DNA of 64,000 nt from assembly GCA_963638365.1 (NCBI GenBank), contig CAVHRK010000025.1, forward strand, positions 1 through 64,000, in the 5' to 3' direction. Below are positions 34,811-43,969 of this stretch, piece after piece. Source of the DNA: Suilimivivens sp963638365. GTDB lineage: Bacteria > Bacillota > Clostridia > Lachnospirales > Lachnospiraceae. The notes under the pieces are model-generated. The model saw nothing but the letters and a program-made list of their open reading frames with translations. It did not search any database and had not been told where the DNA came from. Each line of letters begins with the position of its first letter. Positions within the stretch are counted from its first letter, which is position 1. A program made the position numbers and the translations under genes.

Positions 34811-35740
34811 CTATTCTCCCACCCTTCCTAATAATTTCTGAACCAGTTTATTGGTACCAACCATGAGCAGGAAAAGAACCGTTGCAATCGCGGATGCATA
34901 ACCCATATCGAATCGGGTTGAGCCATAATCCAGAAGGTGGGTTACCACGGTTGCACCTGCATAGTTTACGGAAGGATTACCGGCAAGCTGTATGGAAATA
35001 TCCGCTACCGCAAAGGACTGGGTAATCTGCATAACCGCACCGAACATCAACTGCGGTTTCATGGCCGGAAGTGTGACATACCACAATTCCTGCCAGCGGT
35101 TCTTGACGCCGTCCAGCGCAGCGGCTTCATAAAGGCTCTTATCTACCGTCTGTAAACCTGCGATAAAGGAAAGGAAACCGGTACCTAAGGAGAGCCACAA
35201 CTGAACCACGATCAGACAGGGAAGGATGTACTTGGCATCCTGCATCCACAGCTTCTGCTCGTTGATGATTCCCCATTTTAAGAGAATACCGTTTAAGTAA
35301 CCGTAACGGTCACCGGATAAAATGAGGCTCCATACCATGTAGGCATTACCACAGATGGACGGTGCATAAAAGATCAGGGTAAGCACCGTACGGATCTTGC
35401 TGGAAAACTCATTGATGATCCAGGCAAATAACAGACAGAGCAGGTAGCTGATCGGTCCGGTTACTACTGCAAAGATCAGGGTGTTCTTTAAGGAAATCAG
35501 GAAAATATCATCCTCCAAAAACAGCTTGATGTAATTGTTCCAGCCGTTAAAGGTCGGCCACTCCAGCATGTTAAAGTAGGTAAAGCTCAAACAGATGGAG
35601 GTCAGTACCGGCAGAACCGTAAAAAGAAAAAACAAAATAAAATAAGGTGCCAGCATAATGTAGCATGCTTTATTCTTTTTTATCTGGTAGCGGAGCGTTC
35701 CCTGCTTCTTTGCTACCGCCAAAGCTTCACTTGACGCCAT
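34811..35740 (-). CDS. Sugar ABC transporter permease, MalF type (system 1)
   Basis: 309 residues with six membrane helices and an EAA-type loop near residue 219 (YEAAALDGVKNRWQELWYVTLPAM). The basic N-terminus (KKQGTLRYQIKKNK) precedes the first helix. It is directly adjacent to the large solute-binding protein and to the MalG partner. No ATPase gene is present in the cluster. Confidence 0.92.
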   Translation of the reverse strand: MASSEALAVAKKQGTLRYQIKKNKACYIMLAPYFILFFLFTVLPVLTSICLSFTYFNMLEWPTFNGWNNYIKLFLEDDIFLISLKNTLIFAVVTGPISYLLCLLFAWIINEFSSKIRTVLTLIFYAPSICGNAYMVWSLILSGDRYGYLNGILLKWGIINEQKLWMQDAKYILPCLIVVQLWLSLGTGFLSFIAGLQTVDKSLYEAAALDGVKNRWQELWYVTLPAMKPQLMFGAVMQITQSFAVADISIQLAGNPSVNYAGATVVTHLLDYGSTRFDMGYASAIATVLFLLMVGTNKLVQKLLGRVGE

Positions 35741-38700
35741 TTATTTGCCCTCCTTCTGCAGATCTTCCAAGGTCGCAAGACCAAATTCTTTTCGTTTATA
35801 GGTAATCTCATCATTGATGTAAAGTACCTTATCCATCAGCTCTTCTCTCGGTGATGCGGTATCGGTATCCGTCGTTACCGTGTAGAATGCGTTGTTTACA
35901 TTACGCCAGGAATAATAACCACCCGGTACCTGCGGAATGCCCTTTACCCAGGTAAAGGCTTCGGACAGTGCTTCGTAGGTATCCACCGGCCACGGCATGT
36001 TCTCAAAGGCTTCCTGATTGGCGGTTGCCACTCTGGCCGCGGATCCCATCAGGGATTCCATTTCCCGGTCAAATAAGGTCTGTACCTCTGCGGAGGTCCA
36101 CCATTTCAAGAACTCCCAGCAGGCATCCTTTTCTTCCGTATCTGCCATGATCATGCTGGCAAGTCCGGTACATCCAACCGAATGATCCACGGTTCCGTCT
36201 TCCTTTACGGTTCCGGGAACTACGGTGAAGTCCCAGAGTCCTGCAATATCCGGAGCGGAAACCTCCAAATTGTTATACGTTGTATAATCGGCAATGATGA
36301 TCGGGCACTCACCGGTACGGAAACGCTCTTCCACGCTCGTCGTCTTATCCAGACCGTAATCGGTGTAGTACTCACAGTATTCCTTAAAGGTATTGACTGC
36401 AATGTCCGAATCCAGTGCGGAGGAAATTCCTCCCTCGTTGTAATACTCTCCACCGTTCTGGTAAAGCAGCATCGCGTAAACCTGTTCGGTCGGCAGCATA
36501 CCAAATTCCATCTGATTCTTGGCAAGCACGGACATCGTGACCTTTACTTCATCCCAGGTCTGTGGGATCTCCATGCCAAGCTCTGCTAAAATATCTTTCC
36601 GGTAGAACATCACCGGGAAGGTCTGTGTTTCCGGAAGTGCATAGACCGAACCGTCAAATCCAAATGCGGTCAGTGCACTGTCATAGAATCGCTCGGAAAC
36701 GCTATCAAAATCCTCAAACTGCGTCAGATCCAGTACTGCATTACGAAGTCCGTAGTTCACCGGCGTATCGTTACCGGTATTCAAAACCGCTCCGGCAATA
36801 CCGTTGGTATTTGCAACCTGGATTGCCACATCCGGCCCTTCTCCTGCCAGTTCTGCACGAAGCAGGGTGTTCATATCGACAAGCTGTACATTCACATTAA
36901 TGCCATACACACTGGTAAAGGACTCATCGATCAGAGACCGGATAACATTCGCCTGATCCCGTCCGGTTCCAACCCAGAGTGTAATGGTCGTTGCATCACT
37001 CTCTTCGGAATCCGTTGCTCCTAACGAGTTATAGTCAATAATGAAGGAATAGAACAATCTGCGGATTTCATATACAAATTTATCCCAGAAGGAATTGTGT
37101 TCGATCTTATTTTCCTTACCAGGTGAATACACCTGAATCCGGTCGATCTGTAATGGCTGTTGGATCACCTGTGTAATCCAGGTACCGCAGGCACGTACAT
37201 TCTGCTTATAGGTGGATACGACCTTTACAAAACGTTCTTCATCGGCAATCAGATAATCGAGCTGATCCCTCATGGTGATCAGTACAGTTTCCTTATCGGA
37301 GGTCCGTCCGGAAGCTGCCCGGAGATCCAGGATCGCCTGATCGAGCTGATCCCTTACGGCCGTCATTTCTGCACTCAGTCCGGGAAGTGAGCTTTCAATC
37401 TGGTAGTCACGGTAGGTATCGGGTGATACACCGGTGATACGGATGACCTTACGGTAAATGGCATTCAACTGGGAAACACAATCCTGTACGCTGGAAATAA
37501 CTTCGGAGAAATCACCAAGTACCACTTCCATTCGTAAAGTATGGGTTCCCTTTTCCAGATAAAAGTCATAGGGGTTTCCGTCCGCATCGGAGAGTACATC
37601 GCATCTCCACTGGGAATCGTAGGTAAACCCGTAATCTTCCATTTCTTTAAAAGGAACTTCCCCATCAATCGTAATCTTTCGTGATACATAAATACCACGC
37701 ATGAAGTTCTGTTTATCAAACAGGGAAATATTGACGTAACCGCTTTCCGGCACTTCAAATTCCCATTCCATCCACTGTCCTGCATCCGACCAGCTCTCTC
37801 CGCCGATCGTGTTGTTCAGAAGTTCCTTCGCGCTTGCCGGATAAACCGCCGGCGAAGACTGATCCTGCTTGGGATAAAGCATCTGGGAAGAGGTCTTCGT
37901 CACATTCTCTGCCTGAATGGTAAGGTTCACATCAGTCGTTGCCTTAACCCCTTCTGCTTCCCACTGTTTCTTTACTTCTTCGTAGGGCTTCACTTCCTCT
38001 GAATTCTTAAGATATAACTTATGAATCAGCATCGGCTCTCTCTGGGAGTTCATGGAAATCGTATGCGTGCCCTTCGTGAAATACACACATAACGGTGTGG
38101 TGATGTAACCATTGCTGTCATACAGGCTTGCGGTTACCCATTCCGGAATTTCCACGGAAGTCGGCTTCATGTCATTATTCTGATTGTCCTTCCTCCAGGC
38201 GATGTCATATACTCCGTTTGCGAAACTCTCCTGCGCCACATCGGTAGACCAGACTCTCGAAAACTCAATCAGGGAAAGCTCTCCATAAGGGAGTTCTCCA
38301 TCAATAAAGAAGCTTCTCTGAATTTCGGAATTCTTACCTTCTACCGGATAATATTCAACCTGAAGTTCATACATGCCTTCTGCCGGAACATCCACTTCAA
38401 ATTCAATATAGCCGTTTTCACTGGTCAGCACACTGTCTCCCGGCATTCCTTCATAATCGGAATAAATCTCCGGTGTCTTTTCACGGTCGCCTTCCATATA
38501 ACTGATGTAATCCGAAGCATTGATCTCAATCGTATCCTTCGGATAAGCAGCTCCTGCATGCTCATTCAGATACTCCATGAAACCGGGGATTTCATCGGCT
38601 ACAGAATATGTACTGACAATTTCACGCGCTTCCTGTTGTGTTAAAGATGCTTCTGCTGCAGAAACATTCAGACTGCCAAGCTGCAGCGACGTTGCAATCT

Positions 38701-38755
38701 CCGCCACTGTAATCAGCAGCGCGATGCATTTTTTCTTAGTTGCTCGAAATTTCAT
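35741..38755 (-). CDS. Solute-binding protein fused to two N-terminal carbohydrate-binding-like domains
   Basis: 1004 residues, about twice the usual size. A signal peptide ends near VSAAEA (residue 36). Two beta-sandwich domains of the CBM6/CBM35 kind follow, at about 75-255 and 285-420 (IEFEVDVPAEGMYELQVEYYP, and EWEFEVPESGYVNISLF in the second). A helical segment (about 430-520) and a linker lead to a family 1 solute-binding domain from about residue 590 (TTITLWVGTGRDQANVIRSL) to the C-terminus. It has no lipobox cysteine at a clear cleavage site, so the anchor is uncertain. Fits a sensor or docking protein that holds a polysaccharide close to the importer. Confidence 0.85.
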   Translation of the reverse strand: MKFRATKKKCIALLITVAEIATSLQLGSLNVSAAEASLTQQEAREIVSTYSVADEIPGFMEYLNEHAGAAYPKDTIEINASDYISYMEGDREKTPEIYSDYEGMPGDSVLTSENGYIEFEVDVPAEGMYELQVEYYPVEGKNSEIQRSFFIDGELPYGELSLIEFSRVWSTDVAQESFANGVYDIAWRKDNQNNDMKPTSVEIPEWVTASLYDSNGYITTPLCVYFTKGTHTISMNSQREPMLIHKLYLKNSEEVKPYEEVKKQWEAEGVKATTDVNLTIQAENVTKTSSQMLYPKQDQSSPAVYPASAKELLNNTIGGESWSDAGQWMEWEFEVPESGYVNISLFDKQNFMRGIYVSRKITIDGEVPFKEMEDYGFTYDSQWRCDVLSDADGNPYDFYLEKGTHTLRMEVVLGDFSEVISSVQDCVSQLNAIYRKVIRITGVSPDTYRDYQIESSLPGLSAEMTAVRDQLDQAILDLRAASGRTSDKETVLITMRDQLDYLIADEERFVKVVSTYKQNVRACGTWITQVIQQPLQIDRIQVYSPGKENKIEHNSFWDKFVYEIRRLFYSFIIDYNSLGATDSEESDATTITLWVGTGRDQANVIRSLIDESFTSVYGINVNVQLVDMNTLLRAELAGEGPDVAIQVANTNGIAGAVLNTGNDTPVNYGLRNAVLDLTQFEDFDSVSERFYDSALTAFGFDGSVYALPETQTFPVMFYRKDILAELGMEIPQTWDEVKVTMSVLAKNQMEFGMLPTEQVYAMLLYQNGGEYYNEGGISSALDSDIAVNTFKEYCEYYTDYGLDKTTSVEERFRTGECPIIIADYTTYNNLEVSAPDIAGLWDFTVVPGTVKEDGTVDHSVGCTGLASMIMADTEEKDACWEFLKWWTSAEVQTLFDREMESLMGSAARVATANQEAFENMPWPVDTYEALSEAFTWVKGIPQVPGGYYSWRNVNNAFYTVTTDTDTASPREELMDKVLYINDEITYKRKEFGLATLEDLQKEGK

Positions 38756-38794
38756 ACCCTCTCATTACCTCCATGCATTAATGGGAATCTCTCG

Positions 38795-39499
38795 TTACTC
38801 ATAGTACCATGCATCTTCACCCGGAGCGGGTGCAGGCATATATTTCCGAAGTGCTTTTTCCATCAGGAATGTGCTGGCGAAGCAAAATGCTCCCGGCCAG
38901 ATAAAAATCATTGGGATTGGCAGGTAACGGAACCAGACAAACACAAGTAGTAAAAGTCCTGCCAGCAATATGGCTGTATACGGCAGGAACCGTACCGCCA
39001 TAACAAAAGAAAGCTTTACCATGGAAGAGATCTTCATGGTAAACCGTGACATCACGGGAAAGAGATAAATCAGAATGGCCCCTGTTATTACCAGAAGGCC
39101 TATGTAAAACTTCTGTAAGAATAACCCTGTCTCCTCCCCCGAAACTGCAGCTATATTCCACAAATACCAGATCAGTGAAATCCAGATCCCTGCCCCGACC
39201 GTAATAAGGCTTCCTTTTACAAAGGTCCTTTTAAAGGAGGCCCAGTATTCCAGAAGCGGATAGCTCCGGTCCCTTCGTATGCTTTTCATCATCGCATAAT
39301 AAAACGAAGTGACGGCTGCGCCAATGGTAAACACCGGCAGACAGGAAATCAGAAATACAATATTTAAGATAATCACCCAGCCGGCCTTCGTCATGTAATA
39401 CATCAATGGACTCTCCGGTGCAAACGGCTTAGGTTTCTTTTTGATTTTATAGGGATCGTTTTCTTCCTTGCGGCGGTCCCTTTTCTCTTCGTGCATCAT
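38795..39499 (-). CDS. YesL/DUF624-family membrane protein (second of two)
   Basis: 234 residues with about five hydrophobic segments; SPLMYYMTKAGWVIILNIVFLISCLPVFTIG is typical for DUF624. It has a longer charged N-terminus than its paralogue at 23121. Its ORF ends 39 bases before the large solute-binding protein and starts right at the GH26 stop. Confidence 0.84.
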   Translation of the reverse strand: MMHEEKRDRRKEENDPYKIKKKPKPFAPESPLMYYMTKAGWVIILNIVFLISCLPVFTIGAAVTSFYYAMMKSIRRDRSYPLLEYWASFKRTFVKGSLITVGAGIWISLIWYLWNIAAVSGEETGLFLQKFYIGLLVITGAILIYLFPVMSRFTMKISSMVKLSFVMAVRFLPYTAILLAGLLLLVFVWFRYLPIPMIFIWPGAFCFASTFLMEKALRKYMPAPAPGEDAWYYE

Positions 39500-40624
39500 C
39501 TAAAAGCCCTCCCGGATGGGATAGGTTTTCAGATCCGGAAGATCTTCTAACGTAATCACATCTTCATCGTTGTATGCTTTTTTCAGCATCTCTTCCTCGG
39601 TATACGTTTCATCCAGTGTGATGATCGACATACTCTTTACAACGAACTCACCCTGCCAGGTACACCACATGCCCCACATGGCTCCGTCTCTCTTGGCAAG
39701 CTCCGGATCAAATACACAGCCATTCTCCGTCATGTAAACTAGCTTATGTCCGGCACTGTAATTCGTTGCCGCATTCAGATATTTGGAAATCTGGGAGGTA
39801 TATACATGCTCTCCCGGATAAATGTCCTCTCCGATAATATCGACGTACTCATCTCCCGGATACCAGTCCTTGTCCTGACCGTTCCATACCCAGATCAGAT
39901 TATTCAGTCCATATTCCTTCGTAAACTTCTCATACATGGCAATGTAAAGCTTCTTATAACTCTCCGGCCCTGCTGCGCCCCACCAGAACCATCCTCCGCT
40001 TGCTTCATGCAAGGGGCGGAACAGGATCGGCACATGGGCATCCTTAAGAATGGTCAGCTGCTGTGCAATCACATCCATATCACTCATTAAAAGCTCGTAG
40101 CCTTCCTCATCTTCCCCGTTCATGATTTTCGCAAGATCGAGGTTCGTATTCGATGTATAAAAGCTTCCTCCCCAGTCACCGGTAATGTAAGGCTCCGGTG
40201 CCGTCCAGTGCCAGTGCATGGCAACAATCTGTCCATTCTCCCATGCCGTCTGTGCATATTCGGTAGTATAACCCGTGGTTCCGTGTGCCACCCTCGACGG
40301 GGAATAATCCATAAAGTCCATGGCAATGACCGCCGGAAGCTTTCCTGTTGTTTTCTTAATCGCCTGAATTTCCTTTCCGTAAGGTCCCTGGTCGCAGGTC
40401 TGTCCGGACAGGATCTTCGTCCCGTAAATATCACACAAATAACTGTATAATGCCCTCGCTTCGTCCGAAGCTTCCGGATTACACAGTGGTGTATCAATCT
40501 GATAAATGCTTTGATTCTCCGTTTCGGAATTTGTCATTTCTGTTCCCTTATTACCGCATCCTGCCAGTACCATTCCCAACACTCCCATCAGGATTGTTCC
40601 TACGAGAACTTTCTTGCTGCTCAT
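39500..40624 (-). CDS. Glycoside hydrolase family 26 (beta-mannanase) lipoprotein
   Basis: 374 residues. Lipoprotein signal peptide with a cysteine in VLAGCGN near residue 23. The catalytic residues of GH26 are visible: the acid/base Glu in RPLHEASGGWFWWG (near residue 206) and the nucleophile Glu in YMTENGCVFD (near 296). GH26 enzymes cleave beta-1,4-mannan, though a few act on other beta-glycans. It is the first gene of the cluster, so a beta-mannan or mannosylated glycan is the best guess for its substrate. No mannose-processing gene lies nearby in this window. Confidence 0.9.
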   Translation of the reverse strand: MSSKKVLVGTILMGVLGMVLAGCGNKGTEMTNSETENQSIYQIDTPLCNPEASDEARALYSYLCDIYGTKILSGQTCDQGPYGKEIQAIKKTTGKLPAVIAMDFMDYSPSRVAHGTTGYTTEYAQTAWENGQIVAMHWHWTAPEPYITGDWGGSFYTSNTNLDLAKIMNGEDEEGYELLMSDMDVIAQQLTILKDAHVPILFRPLHEASGGWFWWGAAGPESYKKLYIAMYEKFTKEYGLNNLIWVWNGQDKDWYPGDEYVDIIGEDIYPGEHVYTSQISKYLNAATNYSAGHKLVYMTENGCVFDPELAKRDGAMWGMWCTWQGEFVVKSMSIITLDETYTEEEMLKKAYNDEDVITLEDLPDLKTYPIREGF

Positions 40625-40658
40625 CAGATAACCTTCCTTTAACTTTGTTAGTAACCTA

Positions 40659-40679
40659 ATTTATAACTTTATTTATAAC
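40659..40679. promoter_or_regulatory. Direct repeat in the leader of the GH26 cluster
   Basis: ATTTATAAC occurs at 40659-40667 and again at 40671-40679, 12 bp apart, between the cluster start and the preceding AT-rich promoter region. A candidate operator or simply AT-rich leader sequence. The 40625-40906 gap also holds the terminator of the oadA operon. Confidence 0.35.
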
Positions 40680-40831
40680 CTTTTGTTATACTTAAAAATG
40701 TACTATCATTAACTCTTCTATACACCATTCATAATTGCTAATAATATTGTTTTCTTGCGCTTTTTGTAAATTTTGTACAGTTACACAAAATCAGCCCCCC
40801 CTTTTTGTGAATTATTACAGAAGATATAGAT

Positions 40832-40875
40832 AAAAAAAGAGTTATGTAAAACATAATGCATGTTTTACATAACTC
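40832..40875 (-). terminator. Terminator of the Na+ pump operon
   Basis: 16-bp perfect stem (40839-40854 with 40860-40875) and 5-base loop, followed on the minus strand by TTTTTTT. It lies 32 bases after the oadA stop. Confidence 0.92.
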
Positions 40876-40906
40876 ATAATAACCTTAATCGGTAAATTTT
40901 AATAAA

Positions 40907-42340
40907 TTAAATCGGGTAAGCTGCATTCTTGGTATCTGCCTGTGTCAGATCTACCTTTTCCTGCTGTGCCTGACGATACTTGAAGAAGTCGGTAGCAACC
41001 TGCGGGAATAATGCGTAAGATAATACGTCTTCATCCTGCTGCTTCCATTCCTTCATTTCAGACTCTAATTTGTCCATTTCGTTGGTTAAGCCTGCTGCAT
41101 CTGCAGAACGGGATGTAAATCTCTGTTCACCTGGAATAACCTTATCAATTACTTCCTGATTCATCGGCTTAACGGTCTGTCCATACTTACCACGAAGCAG
41201 ATCCTTGAACTCACCTGTTGCCATCTTATATCTCTCGCCCATAAGAACGTTAAATACAGCCTGTGTACCAACGATCTGGGAAGAAGGAGTAACAAGAGGG
41301 GGTTCACCACAGTCCTTACGAACTCTCGGGATCTCTTCCAACACATCCTGATACTTATCTTCTGCATGCTGTTCCTTTAACTGGCTAACCATGTTGGAAA
41401 GCATACCACCGGGTACCTGATATAATAAGGTCTTAATGTTAACGCCAAGAACCTTGGTGCTCATTAAACCGCTCTCTAAGCACTGTTCACGGTAAGGTCT
41501 GAAGTAATCAGCGATCTCTGCAAGGAGATTCTGATCATATCCGGTATCATAAGGAGTTCCCTTGAAGGTCTCAACCATAACTTCTGTTGCAGGCTGGGAA
41601 GTACCCAGTGCGAACGGAGAAATTGCACAGTCGATGACATCAACGCCAGCTTCTACAGCCTTTAAGTAGGTCATGGAAGCTACACCGGAAGTATAATGGG
41701 TATGAAGCTGGATCGGGAGCTTGGTGTTCTCCTTCATAGCCTTGATAAGCTCTGCAGCCTTGTAAGGAACAAGCAGACCTGCCATATCCTTAATACAAAT
41801 GGAATCAGCACCCATCTCTTCAATCTTCTTAGCCATATCTGCCCAGTACTCTAAGGTATAAGCATCGCCTAAGGTATAGGATAAAGCAACCTGTGCCTCA
41901 CCTCTGCCTTCCTGCTTCTTAATCTTCTCGGTAGCATCTACTGCAGCCTGTAAGTTACGAAGATCGTTCAAGCAGTCGAAAATACGGATTACATCAATAC
42001 CGTTTGCGATAGACTTCTCTACGAAAGCGTATACAACGTCATCTGCGTAAGGTCTGTATCCTAAGATGTTCTGACCTCTGAAAAGCATCTGAAGCTTGGT
42101 ATTCTTGAATCCATCTCTTAATTTACGAAGTCTGTCCCACGGATCCTCTTTCAGGAAACGAAGGGAAGCATCGAAAGTAGCTCCACCCCAGCACTCTACG
42201 GAATGATAGCCAACTTTATCCATCTTGTCAACGATTGGAAGCATGATTTCGGTAGGCATTCTTGTTGCAATCAGAGACTGATGTGCATCACGAAGAACGG
42301 TTTCCATAATTCCAACCGGCTTTTTAACCTGATCTGCCAT
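40907..42340 (-). CDS. oadA: OadA/PycB-type carboxyltransferase (5S-like)
   Basis: 477 residues. The TIM-barrel carboxyltransferase of oxaloacetate decarboxylase alpha subunits and pyruvate carboxylase B: VLRDAHQSLIATRM near the start, RIFDCLNDLRN, CIKDMAGLL and HTHYTSG are conserved active-site and metal-binding motifs. It lacks the C-terminal biotin domain, which is encoded by a separate gene at 43563. It would move CO2 between oxaloacetate/pyruvate and carboxybiotin. ATG 42340 has GGAGG 8 bases upstream. Confidence 0.93.
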   Translation of the reverse strand: MADQVKKPVGIMETVLRDAHQSLIATRMPTEIMLPIVDKMDKVGYHSVECWGGATFDASLRFLKEDPWDRLRKLRDGFKNTKLQMLFRGQNILGYRPYADDVVYAFVEKSIANGIDVIRIFDCLNDLRNLQAAVDATEKIKKQEGRGEAQVALSYTLGDAYTLEYWADMAKKIEEMGADSICIKDMAGLLVPYKAAELIKAMKENTKLPIQLHTHYTSGVASMTYLKAVEAGVDVIDCAISPFALGTSQPATEVMVETFKGTPYDTGYDQNLLAEIADYFRPYREQCLESGLMSTKVLGVNIKTLLYQVPGGMLSNMVSQLKEQHAEDKYQDVLEEIPRVRKDCGEPPLVTPSSQIVGTQAVFNVLMGERYKMATGEFKDLLRGKYGQTVKPMNQEVIDKVIPGEQRFTSRSADAAGLTNEMDKLESEMKEWKQQDEDVLSYALFPQVATDFFKYRQAQQEKVDLTQADTKNAAYPI

Positions 42341-42370
42341 TTTATTTTCCTCCATAATATTTTATTTAAT

Positions 42371-43522
42371 TTAGAATACACCGAATACAGCCATGAATGT
42401 ACCGGCAGCAACTGCCGTACCGATAACTCCGGCTACGTTAGGTCCCATCGCATGCATCAGAAGGAAGTTCGTAGGATCAGCCTCTGCACCAACCTTCTGT
42501 GAAACTCTGGCAGCCATAGGTACTGCGGAAACTCCGGCAGAACCAATCAGCGGATTAACCTTACCCTTGCTGAGAACACACATTAACTTACCGAACAGGA
42601 CACCTGCTGCGGTACCGAATGCAAATGCGATCAGACCAAGAGCAACAATCTTCAGCGTATCCATGTTCAGGAATGCTTCCGCACTTGTGGTAGCACCTAC
42701 GGATGTACCCAGAAGGATAACTACGATATACATTAAAGCATTGGATGCGGTATCGGTCAGCTGACGAACCACACCGGATTCCCTGAACAGGTTACCTAAC
42801 ATCAGCATACCAACAAGGGGAGCTGTGGTAGGAAGGATCAAGCTTACAACGATCGTAACGATGATCGGGAATAAAATCTTCTCAAGTTTCGATACAGGAC
42901 GAAGCTGTCCCATTTTAATCTTTCTTTCCTTTTCGGTTGTAAGCAGCTTCATAATAGGCGGCTGGATAATCGGCACCAGTGACATATAAGAATATGCTGC
43001 TACGGCGATCGGTCCAAGGAGAGCGGTCTGTCCCAGTTTTCCTGCAAGGAAGATGGAAGTAGGACCATCGGCTCCACCAATAATGGAGATTGCTGCTGCG
43101 GCCTTATCATTAAAGCCCATGGCAATTGCTCCAAAGTATGCTGCGAAAATACCAAACTGTGCTGCAGCACCAAGTAAGAAGCTCTTAGGATTGGCAATCA
43201 GGGGACCGAAGTCTGTCATCGCACCTACGCCCATGAAAATCAGGGAAGGCATGATTGCCCATTCATCTAAGAGATAAAAATAATACAAAAGACCACCGGT
43301 TCCATTCGGTGAATCCTCGATATGCATCATAATATCCGGATAGATATTAACAAGTAACATACCGAATGCAATTGGCAAAAGAAGTAACGGTTCGAAATCC
43401 TTAGCAATTGCAAGATAAAGGAACACACATGCTACAACGATCATCAGGTAATTACCCCAGGTCAGATTAAAGAACGCGGTCTGATGAATCAGGTTGTCCA
43501 GTGTTGTTACAATATAATCCAT
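42371..43522 (-). CDS. oadB: Na+-translocating decarboxylase beta subunit
   Basis: 383 residues with about ten membrane helices. IIGGADGPTSIFLA and the following segment contain the conserved Asp thought to bind Na+ and the substrate channel of OadB/GcdB/MmdB. The enzyme uses decarboxylation of carboxybiotin to pump Na+ out of the cell. It lies between the biotin carrier and oadA. Confidence 0.96.
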   Translation of the reverse strand: MDYIVTTLDNLIHQTAFFNLTWGNYLMIVVACVFLYLAIAKDFEPLLLLPIAFGMLLVNIYPDIMMHIEDSPNGTGGLLYYFYLLDEWAIMPSLIFMGVGAMTDFGPLIANPKSFLLGAAAQFGIFAAYFGAIAMGFNDKAAAAISIIGGADGPTSIFLAGKLGQTALLGPIAVAAYSYMSLVPIIQPPIMKLLTTEKERKIKMGQLRPVSKLEKILFPIIVTIVVSLILPTTAPLVGMLMLGNLFRESGVVRQLTDTASNALMYIVVILLGTSVGATTSAEAFLNMDTLKIVALGLIAFAFGTAAGVLFGKLMCVLSKGKVNPLIGSAGVSAVPMAARVSQKVGAEADPTNFLLMHAMGPNVAGVIGTAVAAGTFMAVFGVF

Positions 43523-43562
43523 TTCTTTTACCTCCTGTTGGTTTCGTAGCTACAAGCCTTCA

Positions 43563-43934
43563 TTAGTTTAATGTTGCAAGTGTTGCGCCTGCTTCTACCG
43601 CATCGCCAACTGCTACATCAATGCTTGCTACTGTACCATCTTCCGGAGCTACTACAGGAATTTCCATCTTCATAGCTTCTACTATGACAACCGGATCCCC
43701 TCTCTTAACTGCCTGTCCGACAGAAGCTTCGATCTTGAATACCTTACCGGCTGCACCGGCTTCTACCTTGATAGAGCCTGCACCGGTGCTTGCTGCCTTC
43801 GGTGCTGCAGCAGGAGCTGCCTTGGGAGCCGCCTTCGGTGCAGCAGGTGCTGCTACCGGTGCTCCTGTGGATGCGCCTTCTTCTACTACTACATCATATA
43901 CGTTGCCGTTAACGGTAATTGTATAATTCTTCAT
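43563..43934 (-). CDS. Biotin carboxyl carrier protein (1.3S/gamma-type)
   Basis: 123 residues. The C-terminal lipoyl/biotinyl domain carries VEAMKMEIP, where the lysine is biotinylated. An Ala/Pro/Lys-rich flexible linker (about 22-50) precedes it. The order of genes makes it the shared carrier for both carboxyltransferases (MmdA type and OadA type). Confidence 0.95.
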   Translation of the reverse strand: MKNYTITVNGNVYDVVVEEGASTGAPVAAPAAPKAAPKAAPAAAPKAASTGAGSIKVEAGAAGKVFKIEASVGQAVKRGDPVVIVEAMKMEIPVVAPEDGTVASIDVAVGDAVEAGATLATLN

Positions 43935-43969
43935 TGTAAAATCCTCCTAAATATAGTCATGAATGTTAA

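Noticed and set aside
43621..43926. 101-codon plus-strand open frame
   Set aside because: It mirrors the Ala/Pro-rich linker of the biotin carrier and is a composition artefact.
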